A DNA stretch of 33,263 nt from Paramecium sonneborni (taxonomy: Eukaryota > Ciliophora > Oligohymenophorea > Peniculida > Parameciidae), in NCBI GenBank assembly GCA_905182985.1, contig CAJJDN010000090.1, positions 155,783 through 189,045 of the forward strand, read 5' to 3'. The notes beneath the pieces are model-generated. The model saw nothing but the letters and a program-made list of their open reading frames with translations. It did no database searches and was not told the DNA's origin. A program made the translations under genes and the position numbers. Position 1 is the stretch's first letter. Each line of letters opens with the position of its first letter. Positions 19,603 to 30,356 of this stretch are shown one piece after another.

Positions 19603-22600
19603 ATGATGAATACGGAATTATTGTATGTAATTAAATTTGAAAAACATAAATTATAGAATAAATTTTTGTTAAATAAATTAATATTCCATCAAAAGGATGG
19701 CGTCAATATGCTAATAAGCAAGAGAAGTCTACTAGAAAAACCTAATTATTTATTATCAAGAGAGGTAATTCAGTAAAGAATTTGGGGTGGCATTTGGTAT
19801 ATTTCTCATACTCCTTATTGGATGTAAGAATATATAGTATATCATATAATAGAAGAAACAAAAAGTGGTACACTTCTTTAAGTGGGAGCTGAGTTTTTAC
19901 CAATGACACTATTGATTAGTTCAAGGTACATGGTCACATCATTGATATCAGAGAAGAGTGACAGATAAAAAGAAATCTAAAAAGTAATAATTTTAGTCAT
20001 TGATCTTAGATTATGGGTTTAAAACAATCTTCCTATTAGTTAGGTTGGTTCTTATTCAACTTATGTAGAATAATGGCTGTCTCTTTATTCTTTCTTGTTC
20101 TAACTGTACCAACAGGATGCTTCGGACCTAAAAACTCATAAGCAACTGTGGATTCAGTTACATAGCCTGTTTCATACTTTAGTCCAATCTTAATCATTTG
20201 TAGCTACTTACTTTATGCTTTTGGGTTGACAGCTTAGCAATATTTCTTAACAACATTATTTGATCAACCAAAAAATGGAGCTGATCTATCAATGTTATTG
20301 AATATCTTTGGTTCAATATTTTCAGCCTTGCTCACTTTACCTTATTTCTAAAAGTACTTTATTAATTTAATTCTAGTAATTCTTGGATAGTAATTTTATT
20401 TGGAATTATCTTTCCAACATTTTTATATAATATATATCCATATAATCAAATTTTAGGAACCATTAATAAAGGCACAATACCAAGATTAACACCCAAATTG
20501 TACTTTGGAATATAAGGCGCTGAAATTATTTTATATGCGATTTTGTATTTATATTTAGAAGAAGTTCTGCCAAATGAATATGGAACAAATAAACATCCTT
20601 TGTTTTTTATAGGAAAAAAATATGAAATTTAAGGTGAGGAAATTGTCAATTAATATGAATTATCCAGTATCAACAAACCTCTTATTGGTAGTAATAGAGA
20701 ATCAGAAATTTAAGAAGATAATAGTTCAGCTATCTATCATGAAGTTTTTGATAATCCAAAATAAGTTAAAGTATTAATAAAATAAATATATTTTTAGAGA
20801 GCTATTTCAATAAAAAATGTGAAGAAGAGTTTTAATGATTTAATGGCAGTAAATGGTGTTACTCTATAAATATATGAATCTTAGATACTTTGCTTATTAG
20901 GACATAATGGAGCTGGGAAAACTACATTAATTTCCATATTAACTGGTTTAATTAAGAGAAATAGTGGTGGTATAATATATTATGGAACAGATACTGATTT
21001 TGATGTAATTAGAAATTATTTAGGTTTTTGTCCATAAAAAGATACTCTTTATGATAGTTTAAATTGTGATTAACATTTATATTATTATGGTAAAATAAAA
21101 GGAATAGATGAGAAAGAATTACAATTAGAAATAGATTAAATAATAAATAAGTGTGATTTATCAAATGATAGAATGAAATTAGCAAAATAATTATCAGGTG
21201 GAACAAGAAGAAAATTAAGTTTAGCAATATCATTGATAGGTAGATCAAGAGTTATATTTCTTGATGAACCAACATCTGGAATGGATCCAATATCAAGATA
21301 AAAAATATGGGATATATTAACATAAATAAAAAATGAAGGTAGATGTTTAGTATTGACTACTCATCATTTAGATGAAGCAGAAGTATTATCAGAAAGATTA
21401 GCAATAATGGCTAAAGGTAAGTTACTTACTGTAGGATCAGTAGATTTTATAAAAATGAATTTTGGAATTGGATATCATTTAAATTTATATGATAAGACAA
21501 ACAATCCATAAGTTTGGAATGAGAAAAATAAGAAATTGGCAAACATAGTTTAATAATTCATTCCATCAGCAAAACTTAGTAGTTAAACTTCCTAAGATTG
21601 TATTGGATTTTAGGTCCCTTTTAAATAAAAAGATAAATTCTTACCATTATTTGAATAACTAGAGAGAGATTAATCAATTTAGGTTAATTTAATGATGAAT
21701 ACATTAGAAGAAGCTTTTATTAATATTGGAATGGATGAAGAAGCCTTCCTTAATAAAGCATCAGGGAAGAATATATAGAATGAAGATTCTAAAATTAATA
21801 TAGATATAAATGAAGAATTCAATAAAATTATTCCCCCTGAATGTTTAAGTAGACCACCTCAATATAATTTTGGCTTATAGCTTTGGGCTTGCTTTATAAA
21901 AAAACATTATACAATGACACCTAAAAGATATCTTATGTGTGTATTTATGCCTTCACTTTTTGCATTTTTAGGTCCATGTATAGCTAATGTTTCAGTGAAT
22001 GCAATATCGTCAACATAAGGATCTATTCCAAAATAAGAATAAGGAGAAGTTGCTTTAATAGATATTTATATTTATGTAATAATTGGTGCTTCATTGGCGA
22101 GTTCTCAAATAGGAAGTGCACCTGTAGAAGAAAGAGAAAAAAAATAGAAATATGCTTTAAATGTTATGGGATGTCGAACATTACCATATTGGTTTGGATA
22201 CTATCTATATGATATCAGTATCTGTATAATAGTGATGATTTTTTTTATCATCTCAGTAAATGTTTTTTAAGTTTAAGTTATTAATAATGGAAATGTTTAT
22301 GGACTTGTATTTTGTTGTTTATTAGCATATTTACCTCTTTCATATATTTTATCATGGCTTTTTACTTCATTTTTATCAGCGGTTAGAACCTTAGTATTAG
22401 TATAATTATTTGGATTTTTTATGATTGCTTCAGTAATTTATGTATTCAGCTTTAAAGTTAATGCTGTACTTTGGATTCTATCATTTTTGTTACCTTCTTT
22501 AGCAACATTTAGTGGATTTATTACTGTATATAATAAAATAGTAATATAAACAGAAGATGAATCAAATATTGATGAGAGTAATACACCATTTTAAAATGTT

Positions 22601-23840
22601 GATCCATTTATATTTATGATAATAATGTTATTCTAAGCTTGTCTTTATTTTTATATAACATACTTGATTGATAATAGAGAATTATTAGGTGTTAATTAAG
22701 GTGGAGTTTTAAGTCTGAATTAAGATGAAGATGTTATTTAGGAGGAAAGAAGAGTAGAAATTTTAAATTGTTAAGATAGAGTAATAGCTAAGAAAATATC
22801 AAAAACTTATGCTAATGGATTTTAAGCAGTAAAAGGAACATCATTTGGAATAGAACCAGGATAAATCTTTGGATTATTAGGTCCTAATGGAGCTGGTAAA
22901 TCAACTACTTTTAATATGATTACTTCTAAATTAAAACCATCTACTGGCACTATATTGTTAGAACATTAAGAGGTTAAAAAAGGTTTAGGAGATGTTTATT
23001 AAAATGTTGGGATATGTCCATAATTTGATAGTTTATATGATATTGTTAATGTTAGAAGACATTTATAAATATGGGCTTATTTAAAAGGATTGAAAGGAGA
23101 TGAAGTAAATTAATCAATAGAATATTTTATGAAAGTTATGTAATTAACAGCATATGAAAATACATTGGCTTCATAATTAAGTGGAGGAAATAAAAGAAAA
23201 TTATGTGTTGCTTTAGCATTAATGGGTGGAACAAATATGTAATTTTTTGATGAACCATCTTCTGGAGTAGATCCTATTGCTAGAAGATTTTTATGGAATG
23301 CAATCTAATAAGGAGTTAAATTAAGATAAAGTTCTGTCATTTTAACTACTCATACTATGGATGAAGCAGAAAGTCTTTGTAATAAGATTGCTATCTAAGT
23401 TAATGGAAGATTTGCATGCATAGGATCTGTTCAACATTTAAGATCTAAATTTGGAGATGGATATAGAATTGTAATAGAACCAATAAATAATTTAGTAATT
23501 ATATATTTATTATCATTTTTAGGATGATGGAACAGCTATTATTTAACAAATTAATCAACAATTTGGTAATATTTAAATTACAAATGATGTACATTCCGGC
23601 AAAATTATATGTAAATTTCCATTAAAAGGATTCTAATTCCATTAAACATTTTATTTCCTTTAAGAAAAATTACAAAAAGAATTGAATTTAATTAAAGACT
23701 TCTAGATCAGTCAACCTAATCTTGAATAAATCTTTATGTAATTTGCAGCATAACAAATTATTGAACCAGAAGTGTAAAAATTAGAAAATCCTGGTCATTG
23801 TCATGTAGTCTCATTATGTGGAAATGATGAAGATGATTGA
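19603..23840 (+). CDS. ABCA-type ABC transporter (two TMD-NBD halves)
   Basis: Exons 19603-19626, 19657-19983, 20010-20353, 20377-23494 and 23523-23840, with introns of 30, 26, 23 and 28 nt, give 1376 aa. The first half has [20 protein letters not shown], the cytoplasmic motif before the ABCA membrane helices. NBD1 follows with Walker [10 protein letters not shown] (about residue 409), signature [12 protein letters not shown] (about 502), Walker [14 protein letters not shown] and H-loop [10 protein letters not shown] second membrane domain ([11 protein letters not shown], then several helices) leads to NBD2 with GPNGAGKST (about 1066), [23 protein letters not shown] and TTHTMDEAE. All ATPase residues are intact in both halves, so it should be an active full transporter, probably for lipids. 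It is shorter than animal ABCA proteins, with little extracellular domain. The 8-codon first exon is uncertain; an alternative upstream frame reads [14 protein letters not shown] and could be the true 5' part. Confidence 0.92.
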
Positions 23841-23957
23841 AATATTAATATACATACAAATATTTATATTTATTTTATATTTTCATACCTCAATATTATT
23901 ATACAAGTATCAATAAAGAGATTCCAAAAATTAATAATATTAAAAGAACTATTAATC

Positions 23958-25387
23958 ATGAAAATAGGTATTATTAATCTATTTAAATAGCTCCTATCAT
24001 TTATTTAATTCTTTAAGGAAGCACTTTAGCGATTTATATCATCCTCAATCCTTAAGTCTTTGATTTTTCAACATTTTCTTTTTATTATTTTGCTATTGTA
24101 ATGATATTGTCATTTGGATTTTATGCTTAAACTTGCTTTAAAGATGTAAAGAGATATTTAAAATTAGCCTGGTTATCTTATAATAAGAAGTCCTTAGAAT
24201 ACTGAATGTTCAAATTAAATCACATAAAAACGCAAAATGTTCTAATTTTAAGCCTTACCATCAAATGTTAGAACCTATCCTATTATGGAATAACAAAATC
24301 CAATTTAAGAATAAAAATCAGAAAATGAAAAGTATATGTTTTAAATATTAAAGAGAATTACCTTGTGAAGCATCAATAGAAGTTAATCAATTACCAGAAT
24401 TTGATATCAATTAAATTCCATCTTTTACTAAGACTCCTGAAAAGTTTCCATCTCCTTTCAAAGAAAATAATACATAAAAAATATTTCAAGATTTCGATTC
24501 GAAATAACCATCTACATAAGCATTTTCAATAACAAGTTAAAATGAACATGAAGTTATTGTTCCTATAACAAATAATAATAATATATCTACTAATGGTTAA
24601 ATAAATAAATAAGAAGAAAATCTTTCATTAAAATGTTAAAGTGAAGAAAAAAGAAAGAACAACAAAATTGAACCATCATTAACAATTTAAGTACATTCTG
24701 TTTAGAATGAATATATAAGTGAATAATATTCTCCAGGAATGTCAGAGAGAAATAAAATTACTTAATCTACTAGAACAGCAAATAAAATATTCATAGAAAA
24801 GAGGTTCTCAAATTTTAATATTATATTAATTAGATATTGTCCAATCTGTTCTATTGATCAATTAGCAAGAGCTAAACATTGTTAATCTTGTAATAAATGT
24901 GTTGCATGTTATGATCATCATTGTCCTTGGGCTGGTAATTGCATAGGAGAAAGAAATAGATGTGTTTATTATTGGTTTTTAGTATTTTAAATTTAAGAAA
25001 TATACTATGCCTTTTTTAGCGTATGAAATTTCAATAAACTAGTTTTTAGACAATACAAAACTTTGATTTTCAACATTACAATCCTCTCTTCAAAATTTTT
25101 TCAATTTACTTTTTTACAATAAACATATTTTTCGGAATCTTAGTGACAAGATTATTATGCTTTTAAACATTTCTTTCATTTCAAAATTTAACAACTTGTA
25201 ATTTTTTTATTTATTTTTTATAGGGGAATTTTATAGTTGGAATAAGATCTCTTATTTGTAAGAATTGAAAAAAAAGAATGGATCTCCATTTAGTTATGGA
25301 TGGAAAAAAAATATATAAACATATTGTAGATTTCAAATACCACAATTAACAATCTGGGAATACAACTCAGATAGAATTTATAAATGA
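23958..25387 (+). CDS. DHHC-type protein S-acyltransferase
   Basis: Six exons (23958-23967, 23991-24145, 24168-24331, 24354-25020, 25050-25197, 25224-25387) with introns of 23, 22, 22, 29 and 26 nt give 435 aa. Splicing creates the family motifs: KDPGYL (about residue 55) after two membrane helices, the Cys-rich domain [19 protein letters not shown] with [18 protein letters not shown] (DHHC at about 296-299), two more helices ([16 protein letters not shown]), then [14 protein letters not shown], the TTxE motif. The active Cys and zinc-binding Cys/His residues are intact, so it should palmitoylate proteins at Golgi or plasma membrane. A long disordered Gln/Asn/Ser-rich loop (about 75-255) between DPGY and the DHHC domain is unusual. 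The start lies in a 10-nt first exon, and longer 5' ends are possible. The stop is 15 bp from the stop of the convergent kinase gene. Confidence 0.92.
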
Positions 25388-25402
25388 GGAATGAAATTAA
25401 AA

Positions 25403-26380
25403 TCAATCATAATATTTTATCATAGGTTCGATTAACCATTTATGTAAAAGAGCTTCTTTAGCTGTTATTCTTTTTTTTGGATTATTTGTAAGTAACTTAT
25501 CTAAAAATTGAAATCCCAATTCACTAATGCTAGATGGTCTCTAATAAAATCCCTATTTAATGCTAGCATAAAGTTCTTGTTCATTTTTTCCTTTAAAAGG
25601 ATATGCAATTGCTACTAAATGATACAATATAATTCCTAAAGCCCACATATCTACTTCATAAGAATAGCAAACAATTTTTAACAATAATTCTGGAGCCATA
25701 TAATTTGGAGTTCCACAAAAAACAGATAATTTATTTCCATCTGTTTAAACAGCAAACCCAAAATCAATAATTTTAACCATACCATTATTTATTAATATAT
25801 TATCAAGCTTTAAATCTCTATGTATGATTTATTTAGTTTGAAGATAATTCAAGGCTCTAATCATTTGTCTAATTATCTGTTTAATGTTACTTTCTGATCT
25901 ATTAGATAGATCTCTTAAGTTTTCTTCTCCTCCATATTCCATCACTAAATTAATTCCTCTCAAATTATCAACTACTTCAATAAGTTTAATTATATTTGGA
26001 TGTTCTAATTGATTTAAGATGTTAATCTCTCTTTATATATTCTATTTTCTCATCATATTTAAAAAACATTTCTCGTATACTTTAATTGCAACAATCAAAC
26101 CATCACTTTTTCTTTAGGCTTTATAAACCTTTGCAAACTATCCTTTTCCTAAAGTCCCTTAAAATTGATAGTTCTTTAATTAAAATCCAGGTAATTCACT
26201 AAAACTATTACGAAGTTATCTATTTCTTTTAAATAAAATGTTTGATTGATTTTATCCTTAATTTTAGAGATTGAAATTTGTCGAACTTGTTTAAGGTACA
26301 CTTATAGGAGTTTAAAGCATAGATCTTACTCTTTAAGTTCTTGTAAAATTAATTCGAGGTTAATAAGGTAAGATGTCCAT
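25403..26380 (-). CDS. Ser/Thr protein kinase (CAMK/AMPK-like)
   Basis: A single frame of 325 aa on the minus strand without introns. A 70-residue basic, Gln/Asn/Ser-rich N-terminus precedes the kinase domain (about 72-320). The Gly loop is GTLGKGQFAKV (75-85) and the ATP-binding Lys is in VAIK (100). The catalytic loop is HRDLKLDN (Asp189), the metal-binding motif DFG is at 206-208, followed by CGTPNYMAPE, MWALGIILYHLV and KRITAKEALLHKW. All catalytic residues are present, so it should be active. The RDLKLDN loop and CGTPNYMAPE activation segment suggest a Ser/Thr kinase near the CAMK/SNF1 group; no regulatory C-terminal domain is present. The protein ends 15 residues after the last kinase helix. 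Convergent with the DHHC gene. Confidence 0.93.
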
Positions 26381-26542
26381 CTACCAATATAAAATTATTA
26401 TTAATTTCTTTAAAAATCTAAAAACATATATATGTGTCTCTTATTTTACAATCTTGATTAAATTGTAAAATTGTGAAAATATTTATAATTTTTATCATTT
26501 CTGATATTTTAAAATAAAGTTATTAAAATAATCATTAATCTT

Positions 26543-27970
26543 TCAAGGACTGATACTTCTCTTTCTATCAGAATTATTTTTTTAAAAACAATCAAGGTAT
26601 TCTCTTTAACTGCATATAAAAACCTACTTTAAATTATTATTATTACTTCAATATAACGAGAACCAATTGATTTCTTATGATATTTTTTTTTTAATTTTTC
26701 AGCTGTCTCTAAATTTTTAACAACTACAAAACATTAACCTTTGGCTTTACCATTATCATCATATAATAATTTAACTGATTTAATCTTTGAATTATCTAAT
26801 TATGATAAATTAATCATTACTCTAAAAGAAATTTCGTACATCTTTTTCATTACTTGACCATGGCAATCCTCTTAATTTAAGTACTCCTTACTATTTACAT
26901 TAATATTCATTTTCTTCATTTAAATTACTTAATTCAGATTAAATCTTTGGATTTCTTTACTTTAAATATTGATTTGATTATTATGCTTTTTAAAACTCAT
27001 CAAAATTACTATTAAATATTTCAAGATAACGATGATCCATTTAAGATTTATGAAATGTTCTTAAATAATCAGAATCTTCAATTGAAAATATTTATATATA
27101 TGCTTCACCATTAAACAATCCATTTTATTAAAATTTCATCATCAAATTTTCTTTTTTAAGTCTAGGCATTTCCAAAAAATTTAATAAATCTTATTTAGTG
27201 CATTAAAATGGTAACCCTCTTATTTTCAAATAAAATTACTATTTTGGCCTTGGTTATTCCTCTTAAATAATATCATCTTCTTTAATATCTGATTATTTTT
27301 TAAAAATAGTTTCAAATTATTCCTCTTCTCTTGTAAAATATTAAATATCTAAAGATTCATCTTAAGGTGATTAATTAAGATTCATAATAAAACTATTCCC
27401 TGATGGATCTTCCATTATCCAATGAAAAGGAAGACGTTTACCTTATTTAAATTATTATAAATTCTCAATTATAAATTGAATGCCAGAATATAATTATCCT
27501 TAACAATTCTTTCTTTCAGATTAATCTCTTGATAATTCATCAATAGAAATTTATATAAATCCTTCTAATGTATTTATACTACTCTTCTTAGTTGTTTAAA
27601 TTTTTAATTCTAATTCAGGAATAGATATCTTGCATTATTATGATCTAATTATTTTCCTTTAAAGTTACTAATATAAAAATTATGAGACATACTGAAGGAT
27701 GGTCAATTTTTAATTATAATCTAATACCCTTTTCTTTTTTTTCATCTTTAAATCTTACTTCATCATTTTTATACCCACAATACTAACAATTAAATGTAAA
27801 AATTATAATATGTGAAAAATTTGGAATATTTTTTTTTAACATTTTTGTCTTACAAACTTACTTGCATTTGCTACAAGAATAGTCTGTAATTGTAACTAAA
27901 ATTATTATAAAATTAGATTACTTTCTTAATCATCCATCAGGTTTTCAAAAAATTGCTATAAGTTTTCCAT
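26543..27970 (-). CDS. ZPR1 zinc-finger module fused to two RRM domains
   Basis: Minus-strand exons 27970-27922, 27895-27693, 27667-26821, 26795-26647 and 26623-26543, with introns of 26, 25, 25 and 23 nt. From ATG 27970 this gives 442 aa; ATG 27937 gives 431. Residues about 20-60 form a ZPR1 zinc finger: YSCSKC, then IPNFSHIIIFTFNCQYCGYK. The rest of the ZPR1 module follows: ISIPELELKI, INTLEGFI and LPFHWIMEDPSGNSF. After an acidic linker come two qRRM-like domains: FYLKIRGLPFQCTKQDLLNF to MDHRYLEIF, and GVLKLRGLPWSSNEKDVRNFF to GSRYIEVFICS. The end is KNNSDRKRSISP. ZPR1 normally has two ZPR1 modules and helps fold eEF1A; here only one, most like the C-terminal module, is present and RRMs replace the other. 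No TGA separates the halves in this exon. Confidence 0.85.
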
Positions 27971-28459
27971 AAATTATTAAAATTAATATAAATTTGACAA
28001 AGAAAATAGTTCAAAATAAAAAAGGCTATAATATTATATACTATTGATATATATCTTAATACACAAATCCAATCATTTAAAAATTTATTATCCATCAATA
28101 TAACAACAGAAAATCCAATTTGTCCCTCAAAGTTATGTTGAATTATCCCCTTGTTTATAATTCCTAGAATAGGATTAAAAATTGATCTAAATACACATTG
28201 TATAAATTAATATAAATAGACCAGAATCCTAAAATCATTATGATTCTAATTAAATTATCAATAAATCATAGCCATTTAGATATTTTAAGAGGTTTTGGAA
28301 TTTTTAATTATTCCTCTTATTATTAGTTAAGAAATGATTTCTAATAACTAATTTTTTTAATTCTTCTAATTATTCTTATTTTAGAATTAATTATCTTTAA
28401 AGTTTACTAACTTTAGACAATATTTCAGTTATATTCAATAATTGATCATTCTGCCTCAT
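27937..28459 (-). CDS. Putative coiled-coil membrane protein, exon structure unresolved
   Basis: Two minus-strand frames look coding. One (28459-28235, possibly starting further upstream) encodes a heptad-like helix: ITEILSKVSKLQRQ and LKQEQLEELKKLVIR. The other (about 28275-27937) encodes GQIGFSVVILMDNKF, ICVLRYISIVYNIIAFFILN and ends KTYSNFLKT at TGA 27939-27937, with at least two membrane helices. No splice pair joining the two frames was found. Its stop overlaps the ATG at 27937 of the ZPR1-RRM gene by one base and lies inside the longer ZPR1 start, so the two models compete. Function unknown. Confidence 0.35.
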
Positions 28460-28610
28460 TTTTTAAACTTCAATTCTAAGAGATTGATATTAGTTAAGAT
28501 AATTAAGTAAAAAGAATGTTGAATTTACATATTGCTGCTATTTTAAATTATCTTATCTTTACAAAAAATGAATAACATATTTGTAAATTAGTAAAAAGAA
28601 CAATATTAAA

Positions 28611-30169
28611 ATGAGGCAACATTTTTAATTATTTTTCTTAATGTTTATAATATTTGTTATTTCTTTCCTTAAAGCATCAGAAATCACTTAATCTGATTTA
28701 CTTTTAGTGAATTTCATGGAGACAGTTGATTGGAAACCGTGTATAATAAATTAATATTATAAAGATATTCCAACATAAGCATTTTCTTAAGCAATAACAA
28801 GTTAAGGTTGTGTTTTACCAAAAGAGAGTGTTCCATTTTTAAATGCAACCTTTACTCCTACTAGAGTTATTCCAACTGTAGATACAAGAAAGCAGACAAT
28901 TTCAAGTCCTGATAAAACATATGCAGAATTTGGAACAATAGATATCGATAATAATTTATTAAAGTTTTAAGTTGATTTTACAACAATTTACTAAAATAAG
29001 TTAGTTTATGGTACATTATTTACCTAACCATTATCAATGAATTACTCTGTTTGGGTTCATTAAAATAATAAAGTAAAATATTTAACTTATAAAAATATAG
29101 ACTATTGCATATAAATTGAATGAATGTCCAAATATGACAATGGAACTTACAATTACTTAAGTGGATTTAGAAGGATTCAATGAAGCATAAAAGATGTAAA
29201 TTGTAAATGCTATGAACTCTATAAAATTCTTAAATCCAATGATAAATCAATATTACTCAGATCATTCCGAAACTTTTTGTTCAAAATTAAAACTATTTGT
29301 TAGTGAGAAGTTGATCTCTAATAAAATAAGTTTTAATATGTTTGAATTCTATTAGTTTGATGATCCTAATCCTAAAATAATAGAATCTATAGAGAATATA
29401 ATATTCTAAGGACTTAATTTTAATGATCAGAATTATGTTTAAGGATTAAATGTTGAGATTTTTAACTATATCACAGAGAGTTCAAAACCTTTGGATGTTC
29501 ATTAAATTAAATTAAATACTTTTTCTTTTGGAATATCAATGGATCTCTTAAAAACATACTTTGATTATGGAGCAGAGAATGGAATGTTCGATGTTATAAT
29601 AACAAATAATAATTATCCAATTGATGGTTTTTCTTATAAAACAGGAGATTTAAGAACAATGATTCCTTCAGCTTATTATTCATTCAAATTAAATACAGAA
29701 TTAATAGTTAAATGCAAACTTATAACTCATAGTTTTTTAGGTTTGACTGAATAGGCTGTAGTAAATAATAGTATATCAGTTTAAATAGGACATCATTGTT
29801 AAGTGATTACTTAAAATATATTAATAACCGGTTTTGATATTGATGTAGAAATGAAACTAGCAATTAGAGAATTCTCAGAATATATAGATTTTGTAAGGCA
29901 TATATTATTAATAAATTAGTTCATTAAGGAATATCATTTAATACTATTGAAATTCTAAGAGGAACCAAATTATGATATTTGGAGTTTAAAGAATTTGGAA
30001 AGGTAATGGAAATAATTAAATTTTAAGTATCATTTAAAATGGACTAGAGTAAAATTTGATTGGTAAAAATGTTTATGGATCAGGATGGTTAAAAAATTAA
30101 TTAGGCCCATAAATCAGTTATGGATTTTCTACTCAGACATTAGCAATTTGGAATGCTTAATTGATTTGA
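28611..30169 (+). CDS. Secreted or membrane-delivered hypothetical protein
   Basis: Exons 28611-29072, 29101-30002 and 30028-30169, with introns of 28 and 25 nt, give 501 aa. The N-terminus MRQHFQLFFLMFIIFVISFL is a clear signal peptide with likely cleavage after the following KAS. The mature protein is rich in Asn, Thr, Tyr and beta-type residues, with scattered cysteines and no second strong membrane helix. The C-terminus reads GKNVYGSGWLKNQLGPQISY. I do not recognise the family. A 27-nt segment at 29893-29919 has GTA..TAG ends, keeps the frame and lacks TGA; it may be an extra intron or nine coding residues. The gene is followed at 28 bp by a tRNA on the other strand. Confidence 0.75.
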
Positions 30170-30188
30170 TTATCTATATTATCAATTT

Positions 30189-30195
30189 AAAAAAA
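30189..30195 (-). terminator. Pol III terminator of the tRNA gene
   Basis: On the minus strand, seven consecutive T begin two bases after the tRNA discriminator base, the standard RNA polymerase III stop signal. Confidence 0.85.
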
Positions 30196-30196
30196 T

Positions 30197-30267
30197 CGTC
30201 CCACCGAGGAATTGAACCTCGAACTCGAGAGCCGGAATCTCACGTGTTACCATTACACTAATAGGAC
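30197..30267 (-). tRNA. tRNA-Arg (anticodon CCG)
   Basis: The minus strand folds into a 71-nt cloverleaf: acceptor GTCCTAT/GTGGGAC (with G-T pairs), D stem GTGT/ACAC, anticodon stem TGAGA/TCTCG with loop TTCCGGC, variable loop AGTT, T stem CGAGG/CCTCG with loop TTCAATT, and discriminator G. The anticodon in the loop is CCG, which reads CGG (Arg). Box A (TAGTGTAATGG) and box B (GGTTCAATTCC) of the Pol III internal promoter are present. There is no intron and CCA is not encoded, as in eukaryotes. It sits between two convergent protein genes. Confidence 0.93.
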
Positions 30268-30356
30268 TTGCCTTGATGTTCATGTATTAAACCTATATAT
30301 ATACTCAAAAATTCTTAATTTTTAGGGAAATGAATTATAGAAGTCACATTTAAGAA

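Noticed and set aside
21009..21248. Minus-strand 79-aa hydrophobic ORF
   Set aside because: Lies opposite the first nucleotide-binding domain of the ABCA gene, whose motifs are intact on the plus strand.
29539..29754. A separate 71-aa plus-strand protein, and the 68-aa minus ORF at 30612-30818 as its own gene
   Set aside because: Both are internal pieces of larger genes (28611-30169 and 30357-31633) cut out by reading TAA/TAG as stops.
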